Origin: Candidatus Zymogenaceae bacterium | GTDB lineage: Bacteria; Desulfobacterota; Zymogenia; Zymogenales; Zymogenaceae | DNA: 64,000 nucleotides | NCBI GenBank assembly: GCA_016933535.1 | Contig: JAFGAS010000078.1 | Span: 106,774 to 170,773 of the forward strand | Direction: 5' to 3' | Shown here: positions 44,930 to 53,201 of the stretch, in pieces | Position numbering within the stretch: the stretch's first letter is position 1 | How the letters are laid out: each line of letters starts with the position of its first letter | Made by a program: the position numbers and the translations under genes | Notes under the pieces: generated by a model | What the model was told of the DNA's origin: nothing | Databases searched by the model: none | What the model saw: only the letters and a program-made list of their open reading frames with translations

Positions 44930-46792
44930 GTGGATATCCTGGAGCGGCTCTATAACCTCGACATCTCACTCTTCTACCTTATCAATCATTCTATGACTAC
45001 GTCCGTTATGGACGGCTTTATGCTTTTCATGACGAAGCTGGACCTTTCCAAGATCCTGATGATTTCCGTTATCGCGGCCTATTTCATCTGGAGGGGGCGG
45101 GGCAGGGCCCTGTGGGTGATCGTCATTGCGGGTATTGCCGTGGGGCTCTCCGACCTGGGTACGTCCCAGATGCTCAAAAATATGTTCGAGCGCACGCGAC
45201 CCTGCCGCGTCCTGCCGAACGTTCATCTGTTGGCGGGGTGCACCTCAAGCTACTCGTTTCCCTCGGCCCATGCGGCAAACATCAGCTCGGCGGCAACGGT
45301 TTTGATCGGGCGCGTCCCTGCGAGCGCCTTCTTCATGGTCCCGCTGGCGCTGGTCGTGTCGATATCGCGCGTATCGGTGGGCGTACACTGGCCGTCGGAT
45401 GCGATCGGCGGGATTATCGTCGGCGCGATCTGCGGCCTTTTTATCCTCTTACTGGGCAGGGCGGCACAAAGCGGTTGGAAAGGGGCCGTGGATAGGGGCC
45501 GCATTGCGGGTGACACGGGGTGGTATTTCCTCTACAACCTCTTGATAATCCTGTTGTTTCCGATCATCATGCTCATTTACGGGAGGGGGATTGTCACCGA
45601 CACGCAGGGGAGGGCCCGGTTCAAGGAACGTCTGGGAAAAATCGGCGTTGCCCGCGGGCGGCCAGTTTGGGTTCACGCCGCCTCGGTGGGAGAGACAACG
45701 GCCGCCGTAGCCCTCATCGAAGAGATCAGAACCCGCCTCAAGGATCTCCCCGTAATCCTCTCGGTCAACACTCCTGCAGCGCGCTCGATCGCCGAGGGGC
45801 GTCTAAAGTCAGAGACGGTCTGCTACTTTCCGCTTGATTTTCCCTGGATTGTGAGACGGGCGCTCGATCAAATCCGGCCGCGCGCGGTCGTCTTCATGGA
45901 GGCCGAGATCTGGCCCAACTTCGTCCGGGAGGCGGGCTTGAGGGAAATCCCCGTCCTGCTGGTCAACGGCAGGATGTCGGAAAAGACCCATAAGCGATTC
46001 TTGCTTGTCGGCGGGTTTATCCGGCGGGTCCTGGGACGGTTCTCTCTCATAACGGCCCAGTCCGAGGAATATAAAGAGCGTTACACCGGTCTCGGGTGCG
46101 AGCCGGCCCGGGTGCTGGTCACGGGCAATATTAAATATGACATCGGGCCGGACAAAAGGGACGTTGCCGACGACGTGAAGCGGTTTTTGTCGTCGAGAAA
46201 AGGACGCGTCATGATCGCCGGAAGCACTCACGGTGGTGAGGAGGAGATCGTACTTGACGCCTTTGAGCGCCTTAACGGGGATATCTCCGATCTGCTGTTG
46301 ATACTGGCACCGCGCCACCTGGCGCGGACCAATGATGTGGAGCGGTTGCTGAAGAACCGGGGGGTCGGCTATATAAATCGGAGCAGGCTCGGGAAGGACG
46401 GGGCGGCCCCCGGAACGGCGGTGCTGCTGCTGGATACCCTGGGGGAACTGGCGGGGCTCCTGGCGCTGGGGGACGTGATCTTTATCGGCGGCAGTCTCGT
46501 TGCCGGTATCGGCGGGCACAACGTGCTGGAGGCGGCGGCGGTAGGCAAACCGCCGGTCTTCGGCCCCTTCATGGGTAATTTCCCCCAAATCTCCCGGGGC
46601 CTGATCGATGCCGGGGGCGGTTTCGAAGCGCGCAACGCCCGGGGAATAGCCGATATCGCCGCGCGGCTGTTTTCGGACCCTGCCTTTGCCCGGGACGCGG
46701 GGCTGCGCGCACGAGAGCTGGTCCGCGCCAACAGGGGGGCGACGGCGCAAACCGCGGCGGCCGTCGTTTTTTACCTGTCCGAAAAGAGATGA
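44930..46792 (+). CDS. waaA: PAP2 phosphatase fused to Kdo transferase (WaaA/KdtA)
   Basis: 620 residues in one frame. Residues 1-190 are a PAP2 domain: KNMFERTRP (83-91), PSAH (111-114, Gly of PSGH replaced by Ala) and SRVSVGVHWPSD (146-157), with about five helices. Residues 195-620 are a complete GT30 Kdo transferase, including its own membrane anchor (WYFLYNLLIILLFPIIM), VWVHAASVGET with the catalytic Glu near 255, FMEAEIWPNF, NGRMSEKTHKR, TGNIKYD and the late GGSLVAGIGGHNVLEAA. It attaches Kdo to lipid IVA; the PAP2 part may remove a lipid phosphate. GTG 44930 has GAGG eight bases upstream. An in-frame GTG at 45488 could give a free WaaA of 434 residues. Confidence 0.9.
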   Translation: MDILERLYNLDISLFYLINHSMTTSVMDGFMLFMTKLDLSKILMISVIAAYFIWRGRGRALWVIVIAGIAVGLSDLGTSQMLKNMFERTRPCRVLPNVHLLAGCTSSYSFPSAHAANISSAATVLIGRVPASAFFMVPLALVVSISRVSVGVHWPSDAIGGIIVGAICGLFILLLGRAAQSGWKGAVDRGRIAGDTGWYFLYNLLIILLFPIIMLIYGRGIVTDTQGRARFKERLGKIGVARGRPVWVHAASVGETTAAVALIEEIRTRLKDLPVILSVNTPAARSIAEGRLKSETVCYFPLDFPWIVRRALDQIRPRAVVFMEAEIWPNFVREAGLREIPVLLVNGRMSEKTHKRFLLVGGFIRRVLGRFSLITAQSEEYKERYTGLGCEPARVLVTGNIKYDIGPDKRDVADDVKRFLSSRKGRVMIAGSTHGGEEEIVLDAFERLNGDISDLLLILAPRHLARTNDVERLLKNRGVGYINRSRLGKDGAAPGTAVLLLDTLGELAGLLALGDVIFIGGSLVAGIGGHNVLEAAAVGKPPVFGPFMGNFPQISRGLIDAGGGFEARNARGIADIAARLFSDPAFARDAGLRARELVRANRGATAQTAAAVVFYLSEKR

Positions 46793-46814
46793 GGGCACGG
46801 GCACGGGTGACAGC

Positions 46815-47906
46815 ATGGGGATAGAGCAGAAGATCATATCCATCCATCAGGACCCGGCAAAAGGGTTATGGGTCAAGATCGGGCTTTTTCCGGTCTATCT
46901 TGCCTCGCTGATCTACGGTGCCGTCATGCGCCTCAGGCGGTGGTGCTACCGTATCGGGATATTTCGGGTCAAAAGGCTTGACGCCGTGGTGGTCTGCGTG
47001 GGAAACATCACCACCGGCGGTACGGGGAAAACACCCGCGGTCGTCCACCTCGTGCGCCGTCTCATCGGTGCCGGGATCAAGACTGCCGTAATATCAAGGG
47101 GTTACGGATATCGCATCACGGGAGATTACCTCATCGTCTCCGGTCCGGACGGTCTGTACCGGCAGGCCGGGCAGGCCCCTGATGAGGCCCTCATGACCGC
47201 GCGGAAACTTCCCGGCGTTCCCGTGGTGGTCTCGCCCGCCCGGTACCGGGCGGGTAAGGTGGCGCTGGAGGGCTTCGGGGCCGAGGTTGTGGTGATGGAC
47301 GACGGATTCCAACACCTCGGTCTCTTTCGGGATATAGATATCCTCGTGGTGGACGCGGACAATCCCCTGGGAAACGGACTGGTGCTTCCGGCGGGGCCCC
47401 TCCGGGAGCCCTTGAATGGGATGCGCCGCGCCGATGTGGTCTGGCTTTCAGGGCGGCAAGCTTCCGAACTCCCGGAGCGGTTCTCTGCGTACGTCGCCGG
47501 CAAGCCGGTCGTCCGGGCCCACGCCGTTGTGAAGGGTCTCGTGACCCTCTCGGGCAAAAGGGTTCCCCCCGGGGCACCGGCCGGGATGCGCGTACTGGCG
47601 TTTTCCGGGATAGCCCGGCCCCAGCGGTTTTTCGAGGCCCTCGAAGGGTTGGGGGCCGCGACCGCCGATCGGATGGTGTTTGCCGATCATCACCGCTATG
47701 CCGATGAGGATGTGGACCTCCTTAACCGGCGGGCGCGGGAGGCGGGGGCGGAGATCTTTGTAACCACCGAGAAAGACCTGGCCCGGCTTCCGGGGGATGC
47801 CCCGTTTACGCTGCCGGTTGGGGCCCTCGTCATGGATCTTGCGATTACCGGGGACGACGCGTTGGTCGAGATGATTGTAAAACGGGTAAAGGAGAAGGCG
47901 GCATGA
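46815..47906 (+). CDS. lpxK: Tetraacyldisaccharide 4'-kinase
   Basis: 363 residues. One N-terminal membrane helix (about 22-37), then the P-loop GNITTGGTGKTP, ISRGYG, DDGFQH and DADNPLGNGLVLPAGPLREP, all typical of LpxK. It phosphorylates the 4' position of the lipid A disaccharide, making lipid IVA for Kdo transfer. The ATG lies 22 bases after waaA. It ends with a four-base overlap with gmhB. Confidence 0.95.
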   Translation: MGIEQKIISIHQDPAKGLWVKIGLFPVYLASLIYGAVMRLRRWCYRIGIFRVKRLDAVVVCVGNITTGGTGKTPAVVHLVRRLIGAGIKTAVISRGYGYRITGDYLIVSGPDGLYRQAGQAPDEALMTARKLPGVPVVVSPARYRAGKVALEGFGAEVVVMDDGFQHLGLFRDIDILVVDADNPLGNGLVLPAGPLREPLNGMRRADVVWLSGRQASELPERFSAYVAGKPVVRAHAVVKGLVTLSGKRVPPGAPAGMRVLAFSGIARPQRFFEALEGLGAATADRMVFADHHRYADEDVDLLNRRAREAGAEIFVTTEKDLARLPGDAPFTLPVGALVMDLAITGDDALVEMIVKRVKEKAA

Positions 47907-48481
47907 GCGCGAAAGGCAGGCGGGCGGTCTTTCTCGATCGGGACGGCACGATAAACGTGGAAGTGGGCTATCTCTCTCGCCCGGAGGATTTCGTGCTCAT
48001 AGACGGCAGTGCCCAGGCAATCAAGCGTCTCAACGAGGCCGGATTTCTCGTGGTAGTGGTTTCCAACCAGTCGGGCGTTGCCCGGGGATACTTCGGAGAA
48101 CGAGAAGTTGCCCGGGTCAACGAGACAATGGCCGGCCAACTCGAAGGTCTCGGTGCGCGTCTTGACGCGGTTTACTACTGTCCCCACTATCCCGAGGGGA
48201 CCGTGGAAAAGTACCGCCGTGAGTGCAATTGCCGAAAACCGGGACCGGGCATGGTTCGGCGGGCCCAGGAACAATTTGATATAGACGTGTCGAGATCGTA
48301 CGTCGTCGGCGACCACCGGGGAGACATCGTGCTGGCCAAAAACGTCGGGGCCCGCTCCATCCTCGTTGTCACCGGTCACGGCGCAGAAGAGATCGATAAA
48401 CTCAAGGGAGAAGGGGTCCTGCCGGACTATGTCACGAATAATCTGGCCGAGGCGGTGGACCGCATACTATCCGAACAGTAG
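47903..48481 (+). CDS. gmhB: D-glycero-D-manno-heptose 1,7-bisphosphate 7-phosphatase
   Basis: 192 residues of the HAD superfamily: VFLDRDGTIN with the nucleophile Asp, VVSNQSGVARG, the zinc loop CPHYP...CNCRKPGPGM, and VGDHRGDI. These fix it as GmhB, which makes heptose 1-phosphate for ADP-heptose. With the heptosyltransferase gene downstream it shows that the inner core contains heptose. It overlaps lpxK by four bases. Confidence 0.93.
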   Translation: MSAKGRRAVFLDRDGTINVEVGYLSRPEDFVLIDGSAQAIKRLNEAGFLVVVVSNQSGVARGYFGEREVARVNETMAGQLEGLGARLDAVYYCPHYPEGTVEKYRRECNCRKPGPGMVRRAQEQFDIDVSRSYVVGDHRGDIVLAKNVGARSILVVTGHGAEEIDKLKGEGVLPDYVTNNLAEAVDRILSEQ

Positions 48482-48496
48482 CAGGGAGGAATGGTT

Positions 48497-48667
48497 ATGG
48501 CGATAGACAAAGACCTTCTGGATATACTGGCCTGTCCCCAGTGCAAGGGGGACGTGTCGCTTACCGAAAAGGGAGACGGACTGATCTGCAAAAAATGCAA
48601 ACTCCTCTATGAGATCAAGGACGACATCCCCATTATGCTCATCGACGAGGCAAAGAAAATCGATTGA
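48497..48667 (+). CDS. Trm112 family protein (YcaR-like)
   Basis: 56 residues: LLDILACPQCKGDVSL, then LICKKCKLLYEIKDDIPIMLIDEA. Two CxxC pairs form a small zinc ribbon. Trm112/YcaR proteins are small partners of methyltransferases in some organisms; in E. coli ycaR is next to lpxK, as it nearly is here. AGGGAGGA stands six bases before the ATG at 48497, which is preferred over ATG 48491. Confidence 0.88.
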   Translation: MAIDKDLLDILACPQCKGDVSLTEKGDGLICKKCKLLYEIKDDIPIMLIDEAKKID

Positions 48668-48674
48668 GTGTACC

Positions 48675-49691
48675 ATGAAACGGATTATCGTCAAAGGGAC
48701 CAATTGGATCGGGGACGTCTTATTATCTTTGCCGGCGGTCTATTCACTTAAGCACGTCTTTCCCGACGCCACCATCGATATTGCCCTGAAAAGGCCTCTC
48801 GGCGACCTGCTGAGGGGGGTGAAGGAGATCGATTCGGTCCTCGATTACGACGACACGCTTTCCGGGGAACTTTCTCTGGTGTGCGGGATGAGGAATGTAC
48901 GCCACGATCTTGGGATTATCTTTCCCCGATCGCTCCATTCCGCCCTCCTTGTCTATCTGGGAGGCGCGCGGCGGCGCATCGGCTATGCGGCCGACGCCAG
49001 GTCCCTGTTTTTGACTGACCGGGTCGCCAGGACGCCGGAAATCAGGGCCACCCATCAGAGCCAATACTACCGCCATATCGTATCTGTCCTTGGAGAACCC
49101 GGCCCCCTGACTATTCCCCGGATCGCGCCCGACGCGGACGCAGACGCCTGGGCGAATGATTTCCTTCGCGCCGGGGGATACGAACGGGGACCGCTCTTCG
49201 GCATAAATCCCGGCGCCGCTTATGGCGGCGCCAAGCGCTGGCGTCCCGATCGATTTGCCGCCGTGGCCGATCGACTGGTCGGTAAATTCGGCGGTCACGC
49301 CGTCATCATGGGCGGACAAATGGACCGGGGAATCGAGGCGGAAGTGGCCGGATTCATGAAGTCTGGGCCGATCCGCGCGGCCGGAGCGACCACGATCAGA
49401 CGGCTGATCTCTCTTATCAATAGATGTACCCTCTTTATTACCAACGACTCCGGGCCCATGCATATCGCCGCGGCCCTCTCGGCACCGGTCGTCGCTGTTT
49501 TCGGTCCCACCAATCCCGATACGACCTCTCCGATGGGGCGGGCCGCCGTTGTTTGGCATGAGTTCGAATGCTCGCGCTGCTTGTTGCGCACGTGTCCCAT
49601 TGACCATCGGTGCATGGAATCGGTCACGGCCGACGAGGTGTACGATGCCGCGATAAAGCTGCTGTCGGAAGGCGGCGGTGCGACCGGTTGA
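48675..49691 (+). CDS. waaF: ADP-heptose:LPS heptosyltransferase (WaaF-like)
   Basis: 338 residues, GT9 family. IIVKGTNWIGDVLLSLPAVYSL at the start, FPRSLHSALL, GINPGAAYGGAKRWRPDRFA (the WaaF-like form of the ADP-heptose site), ITNDSGPMHIAAAL and VFGPTNPDTTSP. These point to heptosyltransferase II rather than I. It adds heptose to the inner core on the cytoplasmic face. It starts eight bases after the Trm112-like gene. The last cysteines (CSRCLLRTCPIDHRC) are typical. Confidence 0.88.
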   Translation: MKRIIVKGTNWIGDVLLSLPAVYSLKHVFPDATIDIALKRPLGDLLRGVKEIDSVLDYDDTLSGELSLVCGMRNVRHDLGIIFPRSLHSALLVYLGGARRRIGYAADARSLFLTDRVARTPEIRATHQSQYYRHIVSVLGEPGPLTIPRIAPDADADAWANDFLRAGGYERGPLFGINPGAAYGGAKRWRPDRFAAVADRLVGKFGGHAVIMGGQMDRGIEAEVAGFMKSGPIRAAGATTIRRLISLINRCTLFITNDSGPMHIAAALSAPVVAVFGPTNPDTTSPMGRAAVVWHEFECSRCLLRTCPIDHRCMESVTADEVYDAAIKLLSEGGGATG

Positions 49692-49920
49692 TTGTCTCAT
49701 TCGGGTAATAAATATATCATTTCTGTATAACAAAACCACGCAAAATGACCATAAGTTATTGAATATATTGACTCTTTCGGCTGCTTAAAAATTAGGCAAC
49801 TTCCGAAAACACCTGTTATTTCAATATGTTTTATATCGACCGCCTCTGTTTATCAACAGGTTATCCCAAGGAGACGGCTATTTTGTATGCATGATTTATA
49901 ATAAAGGATGATGGCACCTA

Positions 49921-50622
49921 TTGATAGTTAATGGAAATAAAGCCCCGCGCCCGTGCGTTATCGAAAGCCTCGAGGGTGTCAGCGGCGACCTCATACTCTT
50001 CTCCCGCGAAACGCCGGAAGGCCCGCGCTATGAGATCACCATCGGCGGGCATTTTGTCATGGCGGCGTCCGACGGGCCGACGGAGCGGCGGCTTGCGTCC
50101 GCGGCACTGGGTCTCCTCAATAAGGATGCCGACATTGCGGTTCTCGTCGGGGGGCTCGGTCTTGGGCTGACGCTTGCCCAGACGCTGGCCGATCGTCGGG
50201 TCGGCAGGGTAGTGGTCGCCGAGCTTGAACAGGCTGTCATCCGCTGGAACCGAACGCACCTGAAAGAATTCAACGCACGCGCGCTTTTCGACAACCGGGT
50301 GACGGTCTGGGAGGGGGACGTTCTGGAGCTCATCGAGAAGCGCCGCGGGGCGTTTGACGCCGTACTGATGGACGTGGACAACGGCCCGTCGTTTCTGATC
50401 CTCGAGCGAAACGCCCCCCTCTACACGAGGCGGGGAATGAAAAAGATACGCCGGTGCCTGGCCCAGGGAGGGGTCCTGGGGGTCTGGTCCAGCCAGCCGG
50501 ACGACCGGCTGGAGGCGGTCCTCACCGAGGTGTTCGGCGACTTCGGGCGCGAGCTGATCACGGATAAAAACCTCAGGGAAGACCTCCCGCCCACGGCCGT
50601 CTACACGGCGGTAAAACGGTAA
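49921..50622 (+). CDS. Spermidine-synthase-like methyltransferase-fold protein
   Basis: 233 residues. Rossmann fold with VLVGGLGLGLTLAQTL (SAM-binding glycine loop), VVVAELEQAVIRWNR with the acidic end of strand 2, and FDAVLMDVDNGPSFL, the place of the catalytic Asp in polyamine aminopropyltransferases. No true polyamine-binding motif was recognised, so the activity is open. An in-frame stop at 49909 excludes a longer start; the TTG at 49921 is the first start codon, with AAGGA about 12 bases upstream. The 229-base AT-rich gap before it separates it from the LPS operon. Confidence 0.7.
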   Translation: MIVNGNKAPRPCVIESLEGVSGDLILFSRETPEGPRYEITIGGHFVMAASDGPTERRLASAALGLLNKDADIAVLVGGLGLGLTLAQTLADRRVGRVVVAELEQAVIRWNRTHLKEFNARALFDNRVTVWEGDVLELIEKRRGAFDAVLMDVDNGPSFLILERNAPLYTRRGMKKIRRCLAQGGVLGVWSSQPDDRLEAVLTEVFGDFGRELITDKNLREDLPPTAVYTAVKR

Positions 50623-50642
50623 CGTGCCCGCGCGAGGAGCGG

Positions 50643-51242
50643 ATGAAGAATGTCCTGGTGATACTGGCCCATCCCGACGGCGAGAGCTTCAACGCCACGA
50701 TAGCACACAGATGTGGCGAGACACTCTCGAAGAACGGATACGAGGTCCTCTTCCACGATCTTGTCCGGGAGGGGTTCGATCCGCTGCTGCCGACGGCGGA
50801 GATCCCCGCCGCCGGGCCGGTCGATCCCGCCGTCGATGTCCACTGCCGGGAGCTTGTCTCCGCCTCCGGCCTCATCGTCGTCCACCCAAACTGGTGGGGG
50901 ATGCCGCCGGCGGTATTGACCGGGTGGGTAGACCGGGTCATCCGGCCGGGGGTTGCGTACCGGTTCTTGGAGGGCGATTCGGGGGAGGGGGTGCCGCTGG
51001 GGCTGCTTGCCGGGAAGACGGCGCTCGTCTTCAACACGGCAAACACGCCGCCCGAGCGGGAGGAGACGGACTTCGGGGACCCGCTGGATTCGATATGGCG
51101 GCGGTGTGTCTTCGGGCTGTGCGGGGTGACGACGTATTTCCGGCGGACGTTCTCGGTGGTCGTCACGAGCACGCGGGAAGAGAGGGAGGGATGGCTGGAT
51201 GAGGCGGCCGAGACGGTAAATCGGTATTTTCCGAAGGAATGA
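50643..51242 (+). CDS. Flavodoxin-like NAD(P)H oxidoreductase
   Basis: 199 residues of the NQO/MdaB/YwrO family: VLVILAHPDGESFNATIAH, VLFHDLVREGFDPLL, IVVHPNWWGMPPAVLTGWVDRV and GKTALVFNTANTP. It binds FMN or FAD and reduces quinones or similar compounds in the cytoplasm. It lies 20 bases after the spermidine-synthase-like gene and is followed by a cluster of palindromes. Confidence 0.88.
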   Translation: MKNVLVILAHPDGESFNATIAHRCGETLSKNGYEVLFHDLVREGFDPLLPTAEIPAAGPVDPAVDVHCRELVSASGLIVVHPNWWGMPPAVLTGWVDRVIRPGVAYRFLEGDSGEGVPLGLLAGKTALVFNTANTPPEREETDFGDPLDSIWRRCVFGLCGVTTYFRRTFSVVVTSTREEREGWLDEAAETVNRYFPKE

Positions 51243-51260
51243 CGGTTACGCGTGGTGGAT

Positions 51261-51345
51261 CGAATTACGGGGACATGTACCTAATTCATATTCCTCCGTT
51301 ATATTAACGAGGTTTATTGAATTAGGTACATGTCCCCGTAATTCG
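51261..51345. repeat. Long inverted repeat, GGGGACATGTACC type
   Basis: A perfect 28-base inverted repeat (51261-51288 with 51318-51345) whose arms carry ACGGGGACATGTACCTAATT. The 29-base centre is itself nearly palindromic (CCTCCGTTA...TTAACGAGG). Similar sequences accompany REP-associated transposases in many genomes, but no transposase is here. Confidence 0.85.
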
Positions 51346-51365
51346 CGGCAATCGAATTTAATCCC

Positions 51366-51392
51366 GTAGGGGCGGCATATATGCCGCCCGTC
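51366..51392 (+). repeat. GTAGGGGCG palindrome
   Basis: GTAGG then the perfect 20-base palindrome GGGCGGCATATATGCCGCCC (51370-51389) and GTC. Related copies at 51561 (inverted) and 62181. Confidence 0.85.
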
Positions 51393-51460
51393 TTCGTTTT
51401 CCGTTAAAAATAGCGTTGAAATGAATACCGGGATCGGGTATCCTGTTGGCATTGAATTAA

Positions 51461-51543
51461 TGAATTAAGGTGACACCATACTTAATTAATAAAACTAGTT
51501 TAAAATGACAACCATTAATTAAGTATGGTGTCACCTTAATTCA
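51461..51543. repeat. Long inverted repeat, GGTGACACC type
   Basis: A perfect 30-base inverted repeat (51461-51490 with 51514-51543) whose arms carry AAGGTGACACCATACTTAAT. The 23-base centre contains AAACTAGTTT. Very stable if transcribed. Confidence 0.85.
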
Positions 51544-51560
51544 AATCGCGATTCAACACC

Positions 51561-51584
51561 GGGCGACATATATGCCGCCCCTAC
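51561..51584 (-). repeat. GTAGGGGCG palindrome, inverted copy
   Basis: GGGCGACATATATGCCGCCCCTAC: the element at 51366 in the other orientation, with one mismatch in the stem. Confidence 0.8.
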
Positions 51585-51661
51585 GGGCGTAAAGCCGTAA
51601 CGGTGAAAAACGAATGTGCCGTTACTATAGGCGGTTGCCCGCTGGATATGGAGGGATTGAT

Positions 51662-52273
51662 ATGACGAAACAAACACGGAAATGGGAAAATGCGACAATC
51701 TTCGTTCTTCTCGGCGTGTTTTCCATTGCGGTCTGCTCCGGGAACCTGCCGATTGCCGCCCACGCGCAGGATACGGCGGTCCCGGCAAGCAAATATATAA
51801 CCGAAATCCAATTTGATGAAAATGGAAAATCAAATCTCGACGAATTGGTAAAGGTTCCCGGAAAAGACAGTCTCGTACTGTTTTATAATTCCGACGCGTT
51901 AAATACGGAGGCCCATAGAAATGAGTATGCGGTATTCGAAGAATTAGCTAATAAATATAAAGTACAGATTAGTTTTTATATGTATGACATTGCTAAAGAT
52001 AACGGGTATGTTTACTATAAGGAGTGGGGTATTGAAACGAAAAAAGAAAAAATCAAGATGACCCCTACGGTAAAAATGTTTAAGGACGGAAAGGAATATG
52101 ACATCAGGGAGGGCGGGCCGACGACGGCAACTAGAGGCAACAGTTTGAATAATTGTGATTTATGGATTAGATATAATCTTACAGATGAGTTTAAGGATAA
52201 ACCTTATACTTTCTTATACCAGAATTCCTTCGATATTCATAAGGTGCAAAGGTCTGAAGGTCCAAGATTATGA
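51662..52273 (+). CDS. AT-rich secreted protein, possible thioredoxin-like fold
   Basis: 203 residues. A signal-anchor or signal peptide (about 8-38, IFVLLGVFSIAVCSG...AHAQ) is followed by KVPGKDSLVLFYNSDALN, FEELANKYKVQISFYMYDIAKDNG and MTPTVKMFKDGKE, in the order of a thioredoxin fold but without CxxC. The base composition and codon use are far richer in A and T than in the neighbours, which suggests recent transfer. GGAGGG lies seven bases before the ATG at 51662. Palindromes lie just upstream and the LPS-kinase gene converges from downstream. Function unknown. Confidence 0.65.
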   Translation: MTKQTRKWENATIFVLLGVFSIAVCSGNLPIAAHAQDTAVPASKYITEIQFDENGKSNLDELVKVPGKDSLVLFYNSDALNTEAHRNEYAVFEELANKYKVQISFYMYDIAKDNGYVYYKEWGIETKKEKIKMTPTVKMFKDGKEYDIREGGPTTATRGNSLNNCDLWIRYNLTDEFKDKPYTFLYQNSFDIHKVQRSEGPRL

Positions 52274-52295
52274 ATTTCATCCTGCTACGTTATAC

Positions 52296-53162
52296 CTAAA
52301 ATATCTTTCCCGCTGCCGACCTGAGCGCCAACAGCCGGGAACGGAGCGTCTTTTTTTCTATCACGGCCGACAGCGCCGGGTCGTCCGCCGTATATCCCCT
52401 GATAATTTCAGCAAAATCGCCTTCCTCGAGGAGCCTTCCCGCTGCCTTCAGTTTCCTCAACGAGCGCAGCAGGCGCCGGAGGTTCCGTATCCGCCACCGC
52501 AATCCGAGCCGCCGGCAAAAGACCGCCTTGTCAAAATCGATGATGTGGACGACGTCGTTGTCGTCCACGAGGACGTTGTTCATGTTGAGGTCGGCATGAT
52601 CGATGCCCGCCTCGTGCATGCGCCTGATAGCCTTGCCCGCCCCCTCGAGCACGCGAGCGACGAGCGCGCCGTTTCCCCTGTTTTTTTCTATAAACACGGG
52701 AAGGGTCCGTGCGCCGGGGATCAGCCGGGTGGCGATCCGCCCCCGGTGCCAGAGGATCCCCACACGGATCGAGGAAGCCCCCATGGCGTCGGGCACCGGA
52801 ACGCCGCGCGCGCGCGCCAGCGCCAGGACCGAGAGCTCGCGAAAGGGCCGGGTGCCGGAGAGGTAGCGGTCCACGAGGACCTTCCCGATGAGCCCCCCCC
52901 GCCGGTAACGGCGCAGCACCACGGCCCCAACGTTCGGAAGGGTAATGATAGATACCGAACCCCTCCCGCCGGGGAGCGCCGTCTGACCCATCGGCGTCGA
53001 TCCGGGTCCTCCCGTCAGGATTCCCGACGCGAGAAGCTCCTCCTCCCATTGGCAACGAAGGATACAGGTTGTGCTTCCCTTGATCTGTGTTACGAAACCG
53101 GAGGGCGGGTTTCGAGGGGGGAGTGTGTCGGCAGTTACGCTGTTCGTAGGATTCTTTTTCAT
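52296..53162 (-). CDS. kdkA: Lipopolysaccharide kinase, KdkA-like (Kdo kinase)
   Basis: 288 residues with a protein-kinase-like fold: VLRRYRRGGLIGKVL, with RPFRELSVLALARARGVPVP, then the catalytic loop HADLNMNNVLVDD and IDFDKAVF in place of DFG. This is the InaA/KdkA/RfaP (LPS kinase) family; HADLN.NN and IDFD are close to Kdo kinase. A Kdo kinase phosphorylates the first Kdo at O4, which usually goes with a monofunctional WaaA. It follows alr by 39 bases on the same strand. Confidence 0.82.
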   Translation of the reverse strand: MKKNPTNSVTADTLPPRNPPSGFVTQIKGSTTCILRCQWEEELLASGILTGGPGSTPMGQTALPGGRGSVSIITLPNVGAVVLRRYRRGGLIGKVLVDRYLSGTRPFRELSVLALARARGVPVPDAMGASSIRVGILWHRGRIATRLIPGARTLPVFIEKNRGNGALVARVLEGAGKAIRRMHEAGIDHADLNMNNVLVDDNDVVHIIDFDKAVFCRRLGLRWRIRNLRRLLRSLRKLKAAGRLLEEGDFAEIIRGYTADDPALSAVIEKKTLRSRLLALRSAAGKIF

Positions 53163-53201
53163 CGCGTCCCGCCCGTTATCCCCGTCCGTTTTCTATCGGG
53201 G

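Noticed and set aside
51261..51543. Insertion sequence or CRISPR array
   Set aside because: No transposase gene, no target duplications recognised, and the inverted repeats are not regularly spaced direct repeats.
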